A DNA stretch of 64,000 nt from Aquarana catesbeiana. Its lineage: Eukaryota; Chordata; Amphibia; Anura; Ranidae. Both the position numbers and the translations under genes were made by a program. Shown in pieces: positions 43,232 to 55,473 of the stretch (the first letter of the stretch is position 1; each line of letters opens with the position of its first letter). The stretch lies in assembly GCF_042186555.1 (NCBI RefSeq), contig NC_133324.1:3193558-3257557 (forward strand). Direction: 5' to 3'. The notes beneath the pieces are model-generated. The model was not told the origin of the DNA. It worked only from the letters and a program-made list of their open reading frames with translations, and ran no database searches.

Positions 43232-43440
43232 TAGATGGGCTGTGATTGGCCCTGTCTGTACCATGTGATGACTGTAACCAATCACAGAGCTCATCACAAT
43301 AGTACACAATGTAAAGCACGAATCAAAGACTTTCATTGTGTACAACTGTCATGTGATCTGCTGGGATTGGTCACAGTGGACAAATGGTACCCGCAGCGGG
43401 CCAGTACAGTGATCTGACATCGGCCCATGGGGCGCAATCC

Positions 43441-43980
43441 TGGGAGGACATCATATGGGGTGGAGTAAAGATCTTATGAGCTTTGAGGCAGGGGGCGTAG
43501 ATAAGGGGGGAGTCAGGGGTGTTCAAACCCCCAGGGCAAAAATGAAATGCATGGTGTCCCTGCCCTGCAGCCACACATGGCACCAGCGGCAGGCAGCACT
43601 GCAGTCAGTGGCACACAGAGTGTAATAATGCCGCTGCAGCAAGTGTAATAGATCATTAGGCATATCCGCACCCATGTTGTGGTACACCGCCAGGCCGGTC
43701 TATCGGGCTCGGGCTGAAGGCTGACAGATCTATCACCAGGCAGCACAGTGGGAGCCGGCGGTGTGTGTAGTCCTGTCCAATGCACACCATGTATTCTGTT
43801 GGCTTCCAGTGCCACTACCACCTTGAGTTTGGGAGAGGAGCTTTGCCTGGGCCCTGGAGCGCAGAGTGCTGGTAAAGTGCTGTGTAGCCGCCGGCCCCCC
43901 ACATGGATGAACTGCCGCTGTCCTGTCCAGGTATGTCCCTCTTTCTCTTCTGGCCGAGTCTCAGAGAGTCTCAGAGAGTG
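43441..43980. other. No gene recognised
   Basis: Unassigned sequence between family C and the LINE tail. It ends with the doubled 'gtctcagaga' just before the LINE 3' end. Confidence 0.5.
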
Positions 43981-44211
43981 TCATAGTTACATAGTTAGTC
44001 AGGTTGAAAAAAGACACAAGTCCATCCAGTTCAACCATAAAAAAAAAAAAAATCGTACAATCCAATATACCCAATACTATACCCACAGTTGATCCAGAGG
44101 AAGGCAAAAAACCCCAGAGCATGCTCCAATTTGCTACAGCAGGGGAAAAAATTCCTTCCTGATCCCAGAGAGGCAATCGGATTTACCCTGGATCAACTTT
44201 ACCTATAAATG

Positions 44212-44896
44212 TCAGTACCCAGTTATATTCTGTACATTTAGGAAAGTATCCAGGCCTTTCTTATAGCAACCTACTGAGCTGGCCAGAACCACCTCTGGAG
44301 GGAGTCTATTCCACATTTTCACAGCTCTTACTGTGAAGAAACCTTTCCGTATTTGGAGATGAAATCTCTTTTCCTCTAGATGTAAAGAGTGCCGCCTTGT
44401 CCTCTGTGTTGACCGTAAAGTGAATAACTCAACACCAAGTTCACGATATGGACCACTTATGTAATTGAACATGTTGATCATATCCCCCCTTATTCTCCTC
44501 TTCTCAAGAGTGAATACATTCAGTTCCTCTAATCTTTCCTCATAGCTGAGCTCCTCCATGCCTCTTATCAGTTTGGTTGCCCTTCTCTGCACTTTCTCCA
44601 GTTCCCTGATATCCTTTTTGAGAACTGGAGCCCAAAACTGAACTGTATATTCCAGATGAGGTCTTACTAATGATTTGTACAGATGATATCTCTCTCTCTG
44701 GAGTCCATACCTCTCTTATACAAGAAAGGACTTTGCTCACTTTGGAAACCGCAGCTTGGCATTGCATGTTATTATTGAGCTTATGATCTACCAAAACCCC
44801 CAGATCCTCCTCCACCATTGATTCCCACCGATCCTTCTCCACTATGGATCCCCCCAGATCCTTCTCCACTATGGATCCCCCCAGATCTTTCTCCAC
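44212..44896 (-). pseudogene. LINE ORF2 C-terminal region
   Basis: The downstream frame (44592-44212) encodes [20 protein letters not shown], then LEKRRIRGDMINMFNYISG, FTVRAVKMWNRLP and PEVVLAS. This is the conserved end of CR1/L2/Jockey-group ORF2. The upstream frame (44896-44540) encodes EEDLGVLVDHKLNNNMQCQ and [11 protein letters not shown]. The two overlap in different frames, so at least one frameshift separates them. The catalytic palm lies further upstream and is missing. Confidence 0.88.
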
Positions 44897-44930
44897 TATG
44901 GATCCCCCCCAGATCCTTCTCCACTCAGAC
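44815..44930. repeat. Short 27-bp repeat in LINE ORF2
   Basis: Four to five units of 'gatccttctccactatggat' plus 'cccccca', at the same place in ORF2 as the larger array at 3590-4022. Confidence 0.85.
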
Positions 44931-44935
44931 TTACC

Positions 44936-45339
44936 ACTGATCAGACTGCTGTGCTGCTGCTGGCATTCTGCTCTTCATACCAGGTAATGGTGAGTCAGTG
45001 AGAGACTGTGTACGATTCTGTGTGCCAACTGGCAAAGTATGTGATTGAGGTTGGCTGGGTGAAATGTTGCATTGCTTGTGTTACTGACAGATGACTGAGG
45101 CTAAGCTGAGTTTTCTATTGCTTGTTTTACTGACAGTCCAGCTTTACACCGGCAAGCTTGTTGTGGTGCTCACCGGCTTTCTGATTCATCAGTTGGCACC
45201 ACAACATGTCTGCCAATGCCAGGCTGGCCTTTCTGCTGCCCTCAGTGGCATGCCTTGGCCCTGTTTACCCCTGGTTCATACATATGTGGTACAGGAAAAG
45301 CTGTGACCCCCTGTGCATTTCCATCACCGCATTGCAATC
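44936..45339. other. No gene recognised
   Basis: Unassigned sequence. The phrase 'gcttgtgttactgacag' is repeated at 45076 and, slightly altered, at 45121. Confidence 0.45.
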
Positions 45340-45800
45340 ACACTGTGTTTTTGATCTGCTGCAGGTGGTCAATTCATAGTGAACAACTCCCCAAAAGAAG
45401 GTCGCAAATGCAGTGTTTGTCTGAACCAGATCGCAGGGTTGGTTTTTCAAAAAAGACGATGTGGTGCGATTCAGCTTATTCAAAATGGGCTCAAATCACA
45501 CCACGCAGAATCGCATGTGAATGGCACAGGAATGCGGGTGCAGTTTCTGTGCGATTTACATGAAAACTATAGTGTGAAACCAGGCATTTTGAATGGGCTC
45601 AAACCACACCAAAGTCAGTCATGCACCAATTTTGGAACCGCACTGCAACCGGTTCGCATGGTCGTTTTGTGAATGCGATCCGGTGCTGGCAAAAAAAACA
45701 GTGTTTTGCAACCTTTGTTTGGGGTGTCGTTAAGATAGCACTGACACCCACTGCAGATTGCAAGGGGGGGTGCGATTTGAACGAGGTGCATGAAACGTGC
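45340..45800. mobile_element. Probable dispersed repeat (gcgatt/caaatgcag type)
   Basis: The stretch has a repeated theme (aaatgggctcaaa at 45483 and aatgggctcaaac at 45591, plus 'tgcgatt' words). The style resembles frog repeats with 'gcgattcacat' text. No termini could be fixed. Confidence 0.35.
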
Positions 45801-46095
45801 ATGGATTGAGGGTTTCCCACGTTGTAGTGCACCTCCCCGTATCTCCTAGGCAGCAGTGTGTTTTTCCTCTACCAGCGCAGGAAGACATGCGATTACACAC
45901 CTTCTCACACCTGCTTAGATAAACCTATCCTAAAGAGAAGTCAGTGTATTCAAAGTGTAAGAGGTAGTCAAGAAATTATATGTGTAATTTATGCTCCAAG
46001 AACGCCTGAAGGTGCTCCCTGCATGTTGGGCCTCTGTATGTGGCCACGGTGTGTGGTGATTAATTGAAAATTAAGCTAATGTGAACATAGTGAGT

Positions 46096-46335
46096 GTGCT
46101 ACCTTCCACAAGATGGCGCCCTTTGCACCTGCCCAGTAAGATTGGCGATTACAGGGCACAATCCTGTGGTAGGCAGTGCACCCCCCCCCTTTTTTTTATC
46201 TGTACAAGTTAAAAAAGTCAGGGAGTGCTCTGTCTGACACAACACGTTGAGCTTTGCACCATATTAGCCAACCTTACTGAGGAGGTGCAAAGGGCACCAT
46301 CTCCTTGTAGGTAGGCAGCACACTTTGCACCTCTT
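46096..46335. mobile_element. Miniature inverted-repeat element
   Basis: 'gtgctaccttccacaagatg' plus 'gcgccctttgcacct' at 46096-46131 is inverted, with mismatches, at 46285-46332 ('aggtgcaaagggcaccatct', 'ccttgtaggtaggcagcaca'). The spacer has no coding capacity. Confidence 0.65.
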
Positions 46336-46516
46336 CAGTTTGAACACTAATACTGGACAAGAGCCAACAGCGTTCATAAAAACTGGAAGGAAAAAAATTA
46401 AATTAGGTTCGATTTTCTAAAGGACCTGATAAAATAATAATTAAGGATGTGATTGCTTACCAGGGGCAACACCTATCATTTTTCCTTTTTCCAGTCTTTA
46501 TAATTTTGTCGCAATT

Positions 46517-49500
46517 TATTTTATTTAATCACTGGACACTTAAACCCCCTTCCTAACCAGACCAATTTTCAGCTTTCGGTGCTCTCACATTTTGAATGAC
46601 AATTACTCAGTCATGCAAAACTGTACCCATATGAAATTTTTGTCCTTTTTTTTCACACAAATAGAGCTTTCTTTTGGTGGTATTTAATCACCTCTGGGTT
46701 TTTTATTTTTTGCGCTATAAAAGAAAAAAGACCGAAAATTCTGTTAAAAAATGAATTTTTCTTATTTTCCGTTATAAACGGAAGTATGGATGGGATGATT
46801 GAGCATGATAGAGTATGGCTGAGTACAGCTGGGTACGGCTGAGTACAGCTGGGTACGGCTGGGTACAGATGGGATGGCTGGGTACGGCTGAGTACGGCTG
46901 AGTACGGATGGGATGGCTGGGTACGGCTGGGTGCAGCTGAGTACAGTTGGTTACTGCTGGGAACGGATGGGATAGCTGGCAACAGCTGAGTACGGATGGG
47001 ATGGCTGAGTACAGCTGGGTACGGCTGGGTACGGATGGGATAGCTGTGTACGGCTGAGTACGGCTGAGTACGGATGGGATGGCTGGGTACGGCTGGGTAA
47101 GGCTGAGTACAGCTAGGTACGGCTGGGTATGGATGGGATGGCTGGGTACAGCTGAGAATGGATGCAATGGCTGGGTACGGCTGAGTTTTGCTGGGTATGG
47201 CTGAGTATGGCTGAGTATGGATGGGGGTGGATTAGATGGCTAAGCATGGATGGATGGATGAGTATTGCTGAGTATGGATGGATGGGTGAGCATGTATGAG
47301 TATTGCTGATTAGGGATTGATGGCTGAGCATGGATGAGTATGGATGGCTGGCTGAGTATGGATGGATGGATAAGTATTGCTGAGTATGGATGGCTGGCTG
47401 AGTATGGATGGATGAATGAGTATTGCTGAGTATGGATGGTTGGCTGAGTATGGATGGATGGATGAGTATTGCTGAGTATGGATGGATGGCTGAGCATGGA
47501 TGGATGGATGAGTATTGCTGAGTATGGATGGCTGCCTGAGTATGGATTGCTGGCTGAGCATGGATGGATGGATGTTTGGCTGAGCATGGATGGTTGGATG
47601 GCTGGCTGAGCATGGATGGATGGCTGGCTCAGCTTGCATGGATGGATGGCTGGCTGAGTATGGATGGATGGATGGCTGGCTGAGTATGGATGGCTGGCTG
47701 AGTATGGATGGATAGATGGCTGGCTGAGTATGGCTGGATGGATGGCTGGCTGAGCATGGATGGGTGGCTGGCTGAGTATGGATGGATGAGTATTGCTGAG
47801 TATGGATGGATGGCTGAGCATAGATGGATGGCTGGCTGGCTGAGTATGGATGGATGACTGAGCATGGATGGATGGATGGCTGGCTGAGCATGGATGGCTG
47901 GCTGAGTATGGATGGATGGATGGCTAGCTGAGTATGGATGGATGGCTGAGCATGGATGGATGGATGGCTGGCTGAGCATGGATGGCTGAGTATGGATGGA
48001 TGGATGGCTGGCTGAGTATGGATGGATGGCTGGCTGAGTATGGATGGATGGATGGCTGGGTATGGATGGATGGATAAGTATTGCTGAGTATGGATGGATG
48101 GCTGAGCATGGATGGATGGATGAGTATTGCTGAGTATGGATGGCTGCCTGAGTATGGATTGCTGGCTGAGCATGGATGGATGTTTGGCTGAGCATGGATG
48201 GCTGGCTGAGCATGGATGGATGGATGGATGGCTGGCTGAGTATGGATTGATGGATGGCTGGCTGAGTATGAATGGCTGGCTGAGTATGGATGGATAGATG
48301 GCTGGCTGAGGATGGATGGATGGCTGGCTGAGTATGGATGGCTGGCTGAGCATGGATGGATGGCTGGCTGAGTATGGATGGATGAGTATTGCTGAGTATG
48401 GAAGGATGGCTGAGCATGGATGGACGGATGGCTGGCTGAGTATGGATGGCTGGATGGCTGGCTGAGCATGGATGGCTGGCTGAGTATGGATGGATGGATG
48501 GCTGTCTGAGTATGGATGGATGGATGGCTAGCTGAGTATGGATGGATGGCTGAGCATGGATGGATGGATGGCTGGCTGAGCATGGATGGCTGAGTATGGA
48601 TGGATGGATGGCTGGCTGAGTATGGATGGATGGCTGGCTGAGTATGGATGGATGGATGGCTGAGTATGGATGGATGGATAAGTATTGCTGAGTATGGATG
48701 GATGGCTGAGCATGGATGGATGGATGAGTATTGCTGAGTATGGATGGCTGCCTGAGTATGGATTGCTGGCTGAGCATGGATGGATGTTTGGCTGAGCATG
48801 GATGGCTGGCTGAGCATGGATGGATGGATAGATGGCTGGCTGAGTATGGATTCATGGATGGCTGGCTGAGTATGAATGGCTGGCTGAGTATGGATGGATA
48901 GATGGCTGGCTGAGTATGGATGGATGGATGGCTGGCTGAGTATGGATGGCTGGTTGAGCATGGATGGATGGCTGGCTGAGTATGGATGGATGAGTATTGC
49001 TGAGTATGGAAGGATGGCTGAGCATGGATGGATGGATGGCTGGCTGAGTATGGATGGATGGCTGGATGGCTGGCTGAGCATGGATGGCTGGCTGAGTATG
49101 GATGGATGGATGGCTGTCTGAGTATGGATGGCTGGCTGAGTATGGATGGATGGATGGCTGGCTGAGCATGGATGGATGGATGGCTGGCTGAGCATGGATG
49201 GATGGATGGCTGGCTGAGTATGGATGGCTGGCTGAGCTTGGATGGATGGATGGCTGGCTGAGCATGGATGGATGGATGGCTGGCTGAGTATGGATGACTG
49301 GCTGAGCATGGATGGATGAATGGCTCGCTGAGCATGGATGGATGAATGGCTGAATATGGATGGCTGGCTGAGTATGGATGGATGGCTGGCTGAGTATGGA
49401 TATCTGGCTGATTATGGATGGATGGCTGGCTGAGGATGTATGGATGGCTGGCTGATCATGGATGGATGGATGGCTGGCTGAGGATGTATGTATGGCTGGC

Positions 49501-52500
49501 TGAGCATGGATGGATGGCTGGCTGAGTATGGATGGCTGGCTGATCATGTATGGATGGATGGCTGGCTGAGGATCTATGGATGGCTGGCTGAGCATGGATG
49601 GTGGATGGTGGATGGCTGGCTGAGCATGGATGACTGGCTGAGCATGGATGGATGGATGGCTGGCTGAGCATGGATGGATGAATGGCTGGCTGAGCATGGA
49701 TGGATGGATGGCTGGCTGAGTATGGATGGCTGGCTGAGCATGGATGGATGGCTGGCTGAGTATGGATGGCTGGCTGAGCATGGATGGATGAATGGCTGGC
49801 TGAGCATGGATGGATGAATGGCTGAATATGGATGGCTGGCTGAGTATGGATGGATGGCTGGCTGAGTATGAATGGCTGGCTGATCATGGATGGATGGATG
49901 GCTGGCTGAGGATTCTATTGATGGCTGGCTGAGCATGGATGGTGAATGGCTGGCTGAGCATGGATGGCTGGCTGAGCATGGATGGATGGATGGCTGGCTG
50001 AGCATGGATGGATGGATGGCTGGCTGAGTATGGATGGATGGATGGCTGGCTGAGTATGGATGGCTGCTGAGCTTGGATGGATGGATGGCTTGCTGAGCAT
50101 TGATCGCTGGCTGAGCATGGATGGATGAATGGCTGGCTGAGTATGGATGGCTGGCTGAGCTTGGATGGATGGATGGCCGGCTGAGTATGGATGGCTGGCT
50201 GAGCATGGATGGATGGCCGGCTGAGTATGGATGGCTGGCTGAGCATGGATGGATGGCTGGCTGAGTATGGATGGCTGGCTGAGCATGGATGGATGAACGG
50301 CTGGCTGAGCATGGATGGATGAATGGCTGAATATGGATGGCTGGCTGAGTATGGATGGCTGGCTGATCATGGATGGATGGCTGGCTGAGGATGGATGGAT
50401 GGCTGATCATGGATGGATGGCTGGCTGAGTATAGATGGATGAGTATTGCTGAGTATGGAAGGATGGCTGAGCATGGATGGATGGATGGCTGGCTGAGTAT
50501 GGATGGATGGCTGGATGGCTGGCTGAGCATGGATGGCTGGCTGAGTATGGATGGATGGATGGCTGTCTGAGTATGGATGGCTGGCTGAGTATGGATGGAT
50601 GGATGGCTGGCTGAGCATGGATGGATGGATGGCTGGCTGAGCATGGATGGATGGATGGCTGGCTGAGTATGGATGGCTGGCTGAGCTTGGATGGATGGAT
50701 GGCTGGCTGAGCATGGATGGATGGATGGCTGGCTGAGTATGGATGACTGGCTGAGCATGGATGGATGAATGGCTCGCTGAGCATGGATGGATGAATGGCT
50801 GAATATGGATGGCTGGCTGAGTATGGATGGATGGCTGGCTGAGTATGGATATCTGGCTGATTATGGATGGATGGCTGGCTGAGGATGTATGGATGGCTGG
50901 CTGATCATGGATGGATGGATGGCTGGCTGAGGATGTATGTATGGCTGGCTGAGCATGGATGGATGGCTGGCTGAGTATGGATGGCTGGCTGATCATGTAT
51001 GGATGGATGGCTGGCTGAGGATCTATGGATGGCTGGCTGAGCATGGATGGTGGATGGCTGGCTGAGCATGGATGACTGGCTGAGCATGGATGGATGGATG
51101 GCTGGCTGAGCATGGATGGATGAATGGCTGGCTGAGCATGGATGGATGGATGGCTGGCTGAGTATGGATGGCTGGCTGAGCATGGATGGATGGATGGCTG
51201 GCTGAGTATGGATGGCTGGCTGAGCATGGATGGATGAATGGCTGGCTGAGCATGGATGGATGAATGGCTGAATATGGATGGCTGGCTGAGTATGGATGGA
51301 TGGCTGGCTGAGTATGAATGGCTGGCTGATCATGGATGGATGGATGGCTGGCTGAGGATTCTATTGATGGCTGGCTGAGCATGGATGGTGAATGGCTGGC
51401 TGAGCATGGATGGCTGGCTGAGCATGGATGGATGGATGGCTGGCTGAGCATGGATGGATGGATGGCTGGCTGAGTATGGATGGATGGATGGCTGGCTGAG
51501 TATGGATGGCTGCTGAGCTTGGATGGATGGATGGCTTGCTGAGCATTGATCGCTGGCTGAGCATGGATGGATGAATGGCTGGCTGAGTATGGATGGCTGG
51601 CTGAGCTTGGATGGATGGATGGCCGGCTGAGTATGGATGGCTGGCTGAGCATGGATGGATGGCCGGCTGAGTATGGATGGCTGGCTGAGCATGGATGGAT
51701 GGCTGGCTGAGTATGGATGGCTGGCTGAGCATGGATGGATGAACGGCTGGCTGAGCATGGATGGATGAATGGCTGAATATGGATGGCTGGCTGAGTATGG
51801 ATGGCTGGCTGATCATGGATGGATGGCTGGCTGAGGATGGATGGATGGCTGATCATGGATGGATGGCTGGCTGAGGATGGATGGATGGCTGGCTGAGTAT
51901 GGATGGCTGGCTGAGCATGGATGGATGAATGGCTGAATATGGATGGCTGGCTGAGGATGGATGGATGGCTGATCATGGATGGATGGCTGGCTGAGGATGG
52001 ATGGATGGCTGGCTGAGTATGGATGGCTGGCTGAGCATGGATGGATGAATGGCTGAATATGGATGGCTGGCTGAGGATGGATGGCTGGCTGATCATGGAT
52101 GGATGGCTGGCTGAGGATGTATGGATGGATGGCTGATCATGGATGGATGGCTGGCTAAGCATGGATGGATGGCTGTCTGAATGGCTGGAGTGGGCATAAA
52201 TCAGCGCTGTGGGCACTGCACATCCAGCCCACAGTGCTGCAGCAGCACCTGATCTCTCCCCTCTCCCCTCTCTGTACCGATCTGACGTGACGCCAGTTTG
52301 TTTACAAGTGATCGCTCCGTTATTTGACAGAACGATCACATGGTAAACGGCTGCTGTCAGAGGGCGTTTACCTTGAGCCACGATGCGCCGGGTCCTCAGG
52401 ACTCGGCGGTCTCAGATGTTCCCGGGTGCGCACCCCAGGGGGCGCGTGGGAGCAAGATTCTGGGAGGAAATCAGTGTACGCCCTCCCAGAATAAGCCGAC

Positions 52501-52555
52501 CGTGCTGTAGCCGTCATTCAGCTATAGCGCGGCCGTTAAGTAGTTAAAAAGACTT
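46517..52555 (-). mobile_element. Family C dispersed repeat split by a large tandem array
   Basis: 46517-46785 has the reverse landmarks 'gaccaattttcagctttcgg' and 'aatagagctttcttttggtg'. 52195-52555 has the other end of the family ('gtttacaagtgatcgctccg', 'ctgtagccgtcattcagcta', 'cggccgttaagtagttaa'). The array between them occupies the position where family C normally carries short CAGTGCC repeats. Confidence 0.7.
46786..52190. repeat. GGAT/GGCT-rich minisatellite, 5.4 kb
   Basis: The first 440 bp repeat 'gctgggtacggctgagtacg' with 'gatggga'. From about 47230 the unit is 'tggatggatggctggctgag' plus 'ta' or 'ca', with lengths of about 18, 22 or 26 bp depending on the number of GGAT blocks. 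Higher-order copies are visible: a block of about 605-612 bp recurs around 47530, 48142 and 48747. A block of about 1,446 bp recurs (49309 against 50757, 49911 against 51356). The long minus-strand frames ([13 protein letters not shown]) are by-products. Confidence 0.93.
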
Positions 52556-52974
52556 TTACTTGGTACCTGCTGCTGACCCCCCCCCGAACAAAAAATGATC
52601 TACAGCCCTGCTTTGAGTGGTTGGGTTTATATCTACTTAAAGAGGAAGTTTGCCTTGGAAAAAACAAACAAATACTGAAGCTGCTGATTTTTAATAAACA
52701 CCCACTTACCAGTCCAGGGATCCAGCACTGTTCTCACCCGGGCCAGGTCTTCACCGGTCTTCAGGTCCCCGGTGCTGCCATTTTGGATGTGGGAAGCTGA
52801 CTGTGACTTTCTGAAGCTTCTCAGCTGGCTTCCTACTGAGCATGCGCTTGTAGCTCTGTACTTGTACTTTCATAATGGACCTTCAGTCTCCTGTGACGTC
52901 CCAGGAGGTGGAGGGAGGGGGGCTGAACTTCCGCTCAGAAAGGCCAGAAAATAGGCCACAGACTGCTTGATGGT
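52556..52974. other. No gene recognised
   Basis: Unassigned sequence up to the 13-bp target duplication of foldback 3. Confidence 0.5.
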
Positions 52975-52987
52975 AGATCAAATAAGT

Positions 52988-54261
52988 CAGGCTCACTCCT
53001 CCTCACAGCCTCTCAGTGTGGCCGCACACTCGTGGCTGACATCACTGGCTCCTCCTCCCGACGCGTTGCGTCACAGGTCACGTGACTTATTCATGGGAAT
53101 CACTAGTGCAATATATAAATATTTTAAAAAATGGTGCGCTAATATTACAGTGCTGGGAATATAAAAATGATGTACTATGATAAATGTGCCATAGAAATTG
53201 CTAATCATAAGCAGTGCTGTAGACTGTTGTGTTGTACGCTGTTGTTGATACCAGTATTTATATCACAATCACTGTGTAAGGTGCATAATGCCGTTACAAA
53301 AAAACTCTGCATTTATAAACAAACCATTAAAAAAAATTTAAAAAATGTGAACAAAAGACAAAAGTTCAATGTGAACCCACTGGGTTAAAATGAAGGTATA
53401 TGAATACTCCAAACAATTGTGCAAAATAGTCCCGTGGCCTGTGACGCAACGCGTCGGGAGGAGGAGCCAGAAGACGACAGCCACGAGTGTACAGCCACAC
53501 TGAGAGGCTGTGAGGAGGAGTGAGCCTGACTATTTGCTATACATGCTCATCTCGATCGGGCGTATGTGAGTGCATCGGCATTAGTTTGTTGATCCTGTCC
53601 CTTATTTAGCAGTATCACACTATTGCTGTTCTCTCTTCTGCTCTTGTTTTCCCGGGAGCTTAAAAGAAAACCAGGATGAAGTAAAGAATAGGTGGCTGTA
53701 TCAGCTGCTCTGACTGATCACGAGGAGCTGTAAGCCAGCGGACCTGGTAGCTATCTGTTGAATTAGTCATTGTTTCCATGCTTTTATACCTGGTTTTAGT
53801 ATATTGACAGCAATAATATCGAATGGAACTATATTGCACAATTGTTTGGAGTATTCATATACCTTCATTTTAACCCAGTGGGTTCACATAGCACTTTTGT
53901 CCTTGTTCACATTTTTTTTTTTAATTTTTTTAATGGTTTGTTTCGTATGTTTATAAATGCAGATTTTTTTTTTGTAACAGCATTATGCACCTTACACAGT
54001 GGTTGTGATATAAATACTGGTATCAACAACAGCGTACAACACAACAGTCTACAGCACTGCTTATGATTAGCAATTTTCTATTGCGCATTTATCACAGTAC
54101 ATCATTTTTATATTCACAGCACTGTGATATTAGCGCACCATTTCTTTTTGGATTTTTATATATTGCACTGGTGGGAGATCACCATTTTTTGGTTTGCAGC
54201 TTTTTATTATATCATTCATTTTTAGCCTCTCACCACACCAGCCCTTGGGTATTATTATTAC
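52988..54261. mobile_element. Foldback element 3 with 13-bp target duplication
   Basis: AGATCAAATAAGT lies at 52975-52987 and at 54262-54274. The segment 53090-53425 is inverted at 53835-54170, and the segment 52988-53090 is inverted at 53440-53545. Read on either strand, a unit of about 100 bp with GCAACGCGTCGGGAGGAGG adjoins the longer AT-rich unit. This looks like a tandem of terminal repeats joined head to head with an inverted, truncated copy. No coding sequence is seen. The ACGCGTC word is shared with foldbacks 1 and 2, but the hammerhead core is not intact. Confidence 0.8.
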
Positions 54262-54274
54262 AGATCAAATAAGT

Positions 54275-55473
54275 ATGTTATGGCAATGCAAAATAAACAC
54301 ATGCACAACCCAATAAACAAGTCAGAGAATAGGTCCGAAAGTGTCCTTGTGTGCACTCTGCGCTTAAACCCCTAAGAGCGGGTGGGTATACACTGTAAAG
54401 TTCCATGGCGCCTAATTAGCAAATTTAAGTCAGCTAACGTCGGGGCCTGTCTGTACGGTGGTGCACTTGTTGCTGTATTTTTAAAACTGCACACAATAGA
54501 TGACTGTTGGGCTGCTAAGGAGCAGTAATGGGATAAACACAATGGATCCGGTCCAGAATACTTGGCGGTTTGTTGTCCCTGCTGGCTCTGTCCTCATGAT
54601 TGGGTACTCACAAGGCTCTTTTCTCACTGTGTAGGCACTCACATGGCAACAGGTCTCTCCAGCTCTGGTCTCAGCACAGCGAAAGACCTCTCTGTGGCTT
54701 AGTCCTCAGGCTCTCACAGGTTCAGTCTCTGAATGTGGGCACAGACACCCCACCAGCAAGTCTGTACTCTACGGTCCCACACCATTCTGTTTCCTCAACA
54801 GGTCCACCCTCAAATTTCCCTCTCAGAGCCAGGCAAAAGTCTTTCTTCATTTCCCCTGGTGTGCAGGGATTCCGGGGAATTAAAGTCCATAGCCCATTAG
54901 CCTCCATTGTACAGCGCTGCTTGTGAACTACATGTCCCATGATCCATTGCGATTGCATAGCAAGTTATCTCCCCTCCGCTGTTTGGCACAAGCACTGCTG
55001 CCATGAGAGAGGGGGAGCATAATCGAGGGGGATTTTACACACAGCCCACAGCTTCACCTTTCCCCGATTACAGCCTAGCTGGTCTGTCACTTTGCAGTAG
55101 CGAGGGGGGAGAGGAGGAGAGTGGCACTGATTGCACAGCTCGCTCTTTCAGCTGGTTGGCAGCACCTAGCAACACACCCCCCACCAAAAAACCTTTGGTC
55201 CCCAAAGGAGGGACTGAGTCCAGTACCATACAAATGTGCACAACCTGTTCCATAGCTTCGAGTGAACAATTGGAGGCAAAAGTAGGTTAGAAGTCACACA
55301 AAAGCAAGCAAATGGTTTGCATTATAACAGGAACCTGGCAAGGAAACCTCAAACCATTTATTAGAGGGAGAGGGGTTGCCTTGACAATAGATCGCTGATA
55401 TTGGTATGGCCCACCGAGATGTGTCAAGGGGTGGGATAAAGTCACCCTCCACTGAAACTAGAATAGAACGATT
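54275..55473 (-). other. Possible LTR or untranslated region of a Gypsy element
   Basis: It directly follows, on the minus strand, a frame that resembles the end of a Gypsy pol, and has no coding domain of its own. An AATAAA on the minus strand lies near 55358. No LTR pair or target duplication was found. Confidence 0.3.

Larger units (their letters stand above)
39775..43440 (-). mobile_element. Family C dispersed repeat, split by a hAT element
   Basis: The left part (39775-40239) begins 'taaccccttcaataccggac' and contains 'gccaattttcagctttcggc', matching the reverse of 8336-8628. The right part (43240-43440) continues with 'gctgtgattggccctgtctg'. The interruption 40240-43231 is flanked by an 8-bp target duplication, so the two parts belong to one copy. 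Confidence 0.7.
43981..44935 (-). mobile_element. CR1/L2-like LINE, 3' part
   Basis: On the minus strand the 3' end reads '...tttcaacctgactaactatg' plus 'taactatg', the usual tail of this frog family. Upstream are the last part of ORF2 and a short 27-bp repeat. The fragment is 5' truncated inside ORF2 at about 44935. It serves as the reference for the copy at 2625-4026, because it has only one unit where that copy has the 33-bp array. Confidence 0.85.

Noticed and set aside
46772..52381. Minus-strand Ser/Pro/His/Gln-rich frames up to 568 codons
   Set aside because: They are translations of the GGAT/GGCT minisatellite in several frames at once.
53440..53475. Hammerhead motif in foldback 3
   Set aside because: CTGTGACGCAACGCGTC lacks the CTGANGA and GAAA core; only the ACGCGTC word is shared.
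54600..55300. Host exons (several GT/AG-bounded short frames)
   Set aside because: No recognisable protein similarity; short frames overlap on both strands, and the context is a probable Gypsy terminal region.
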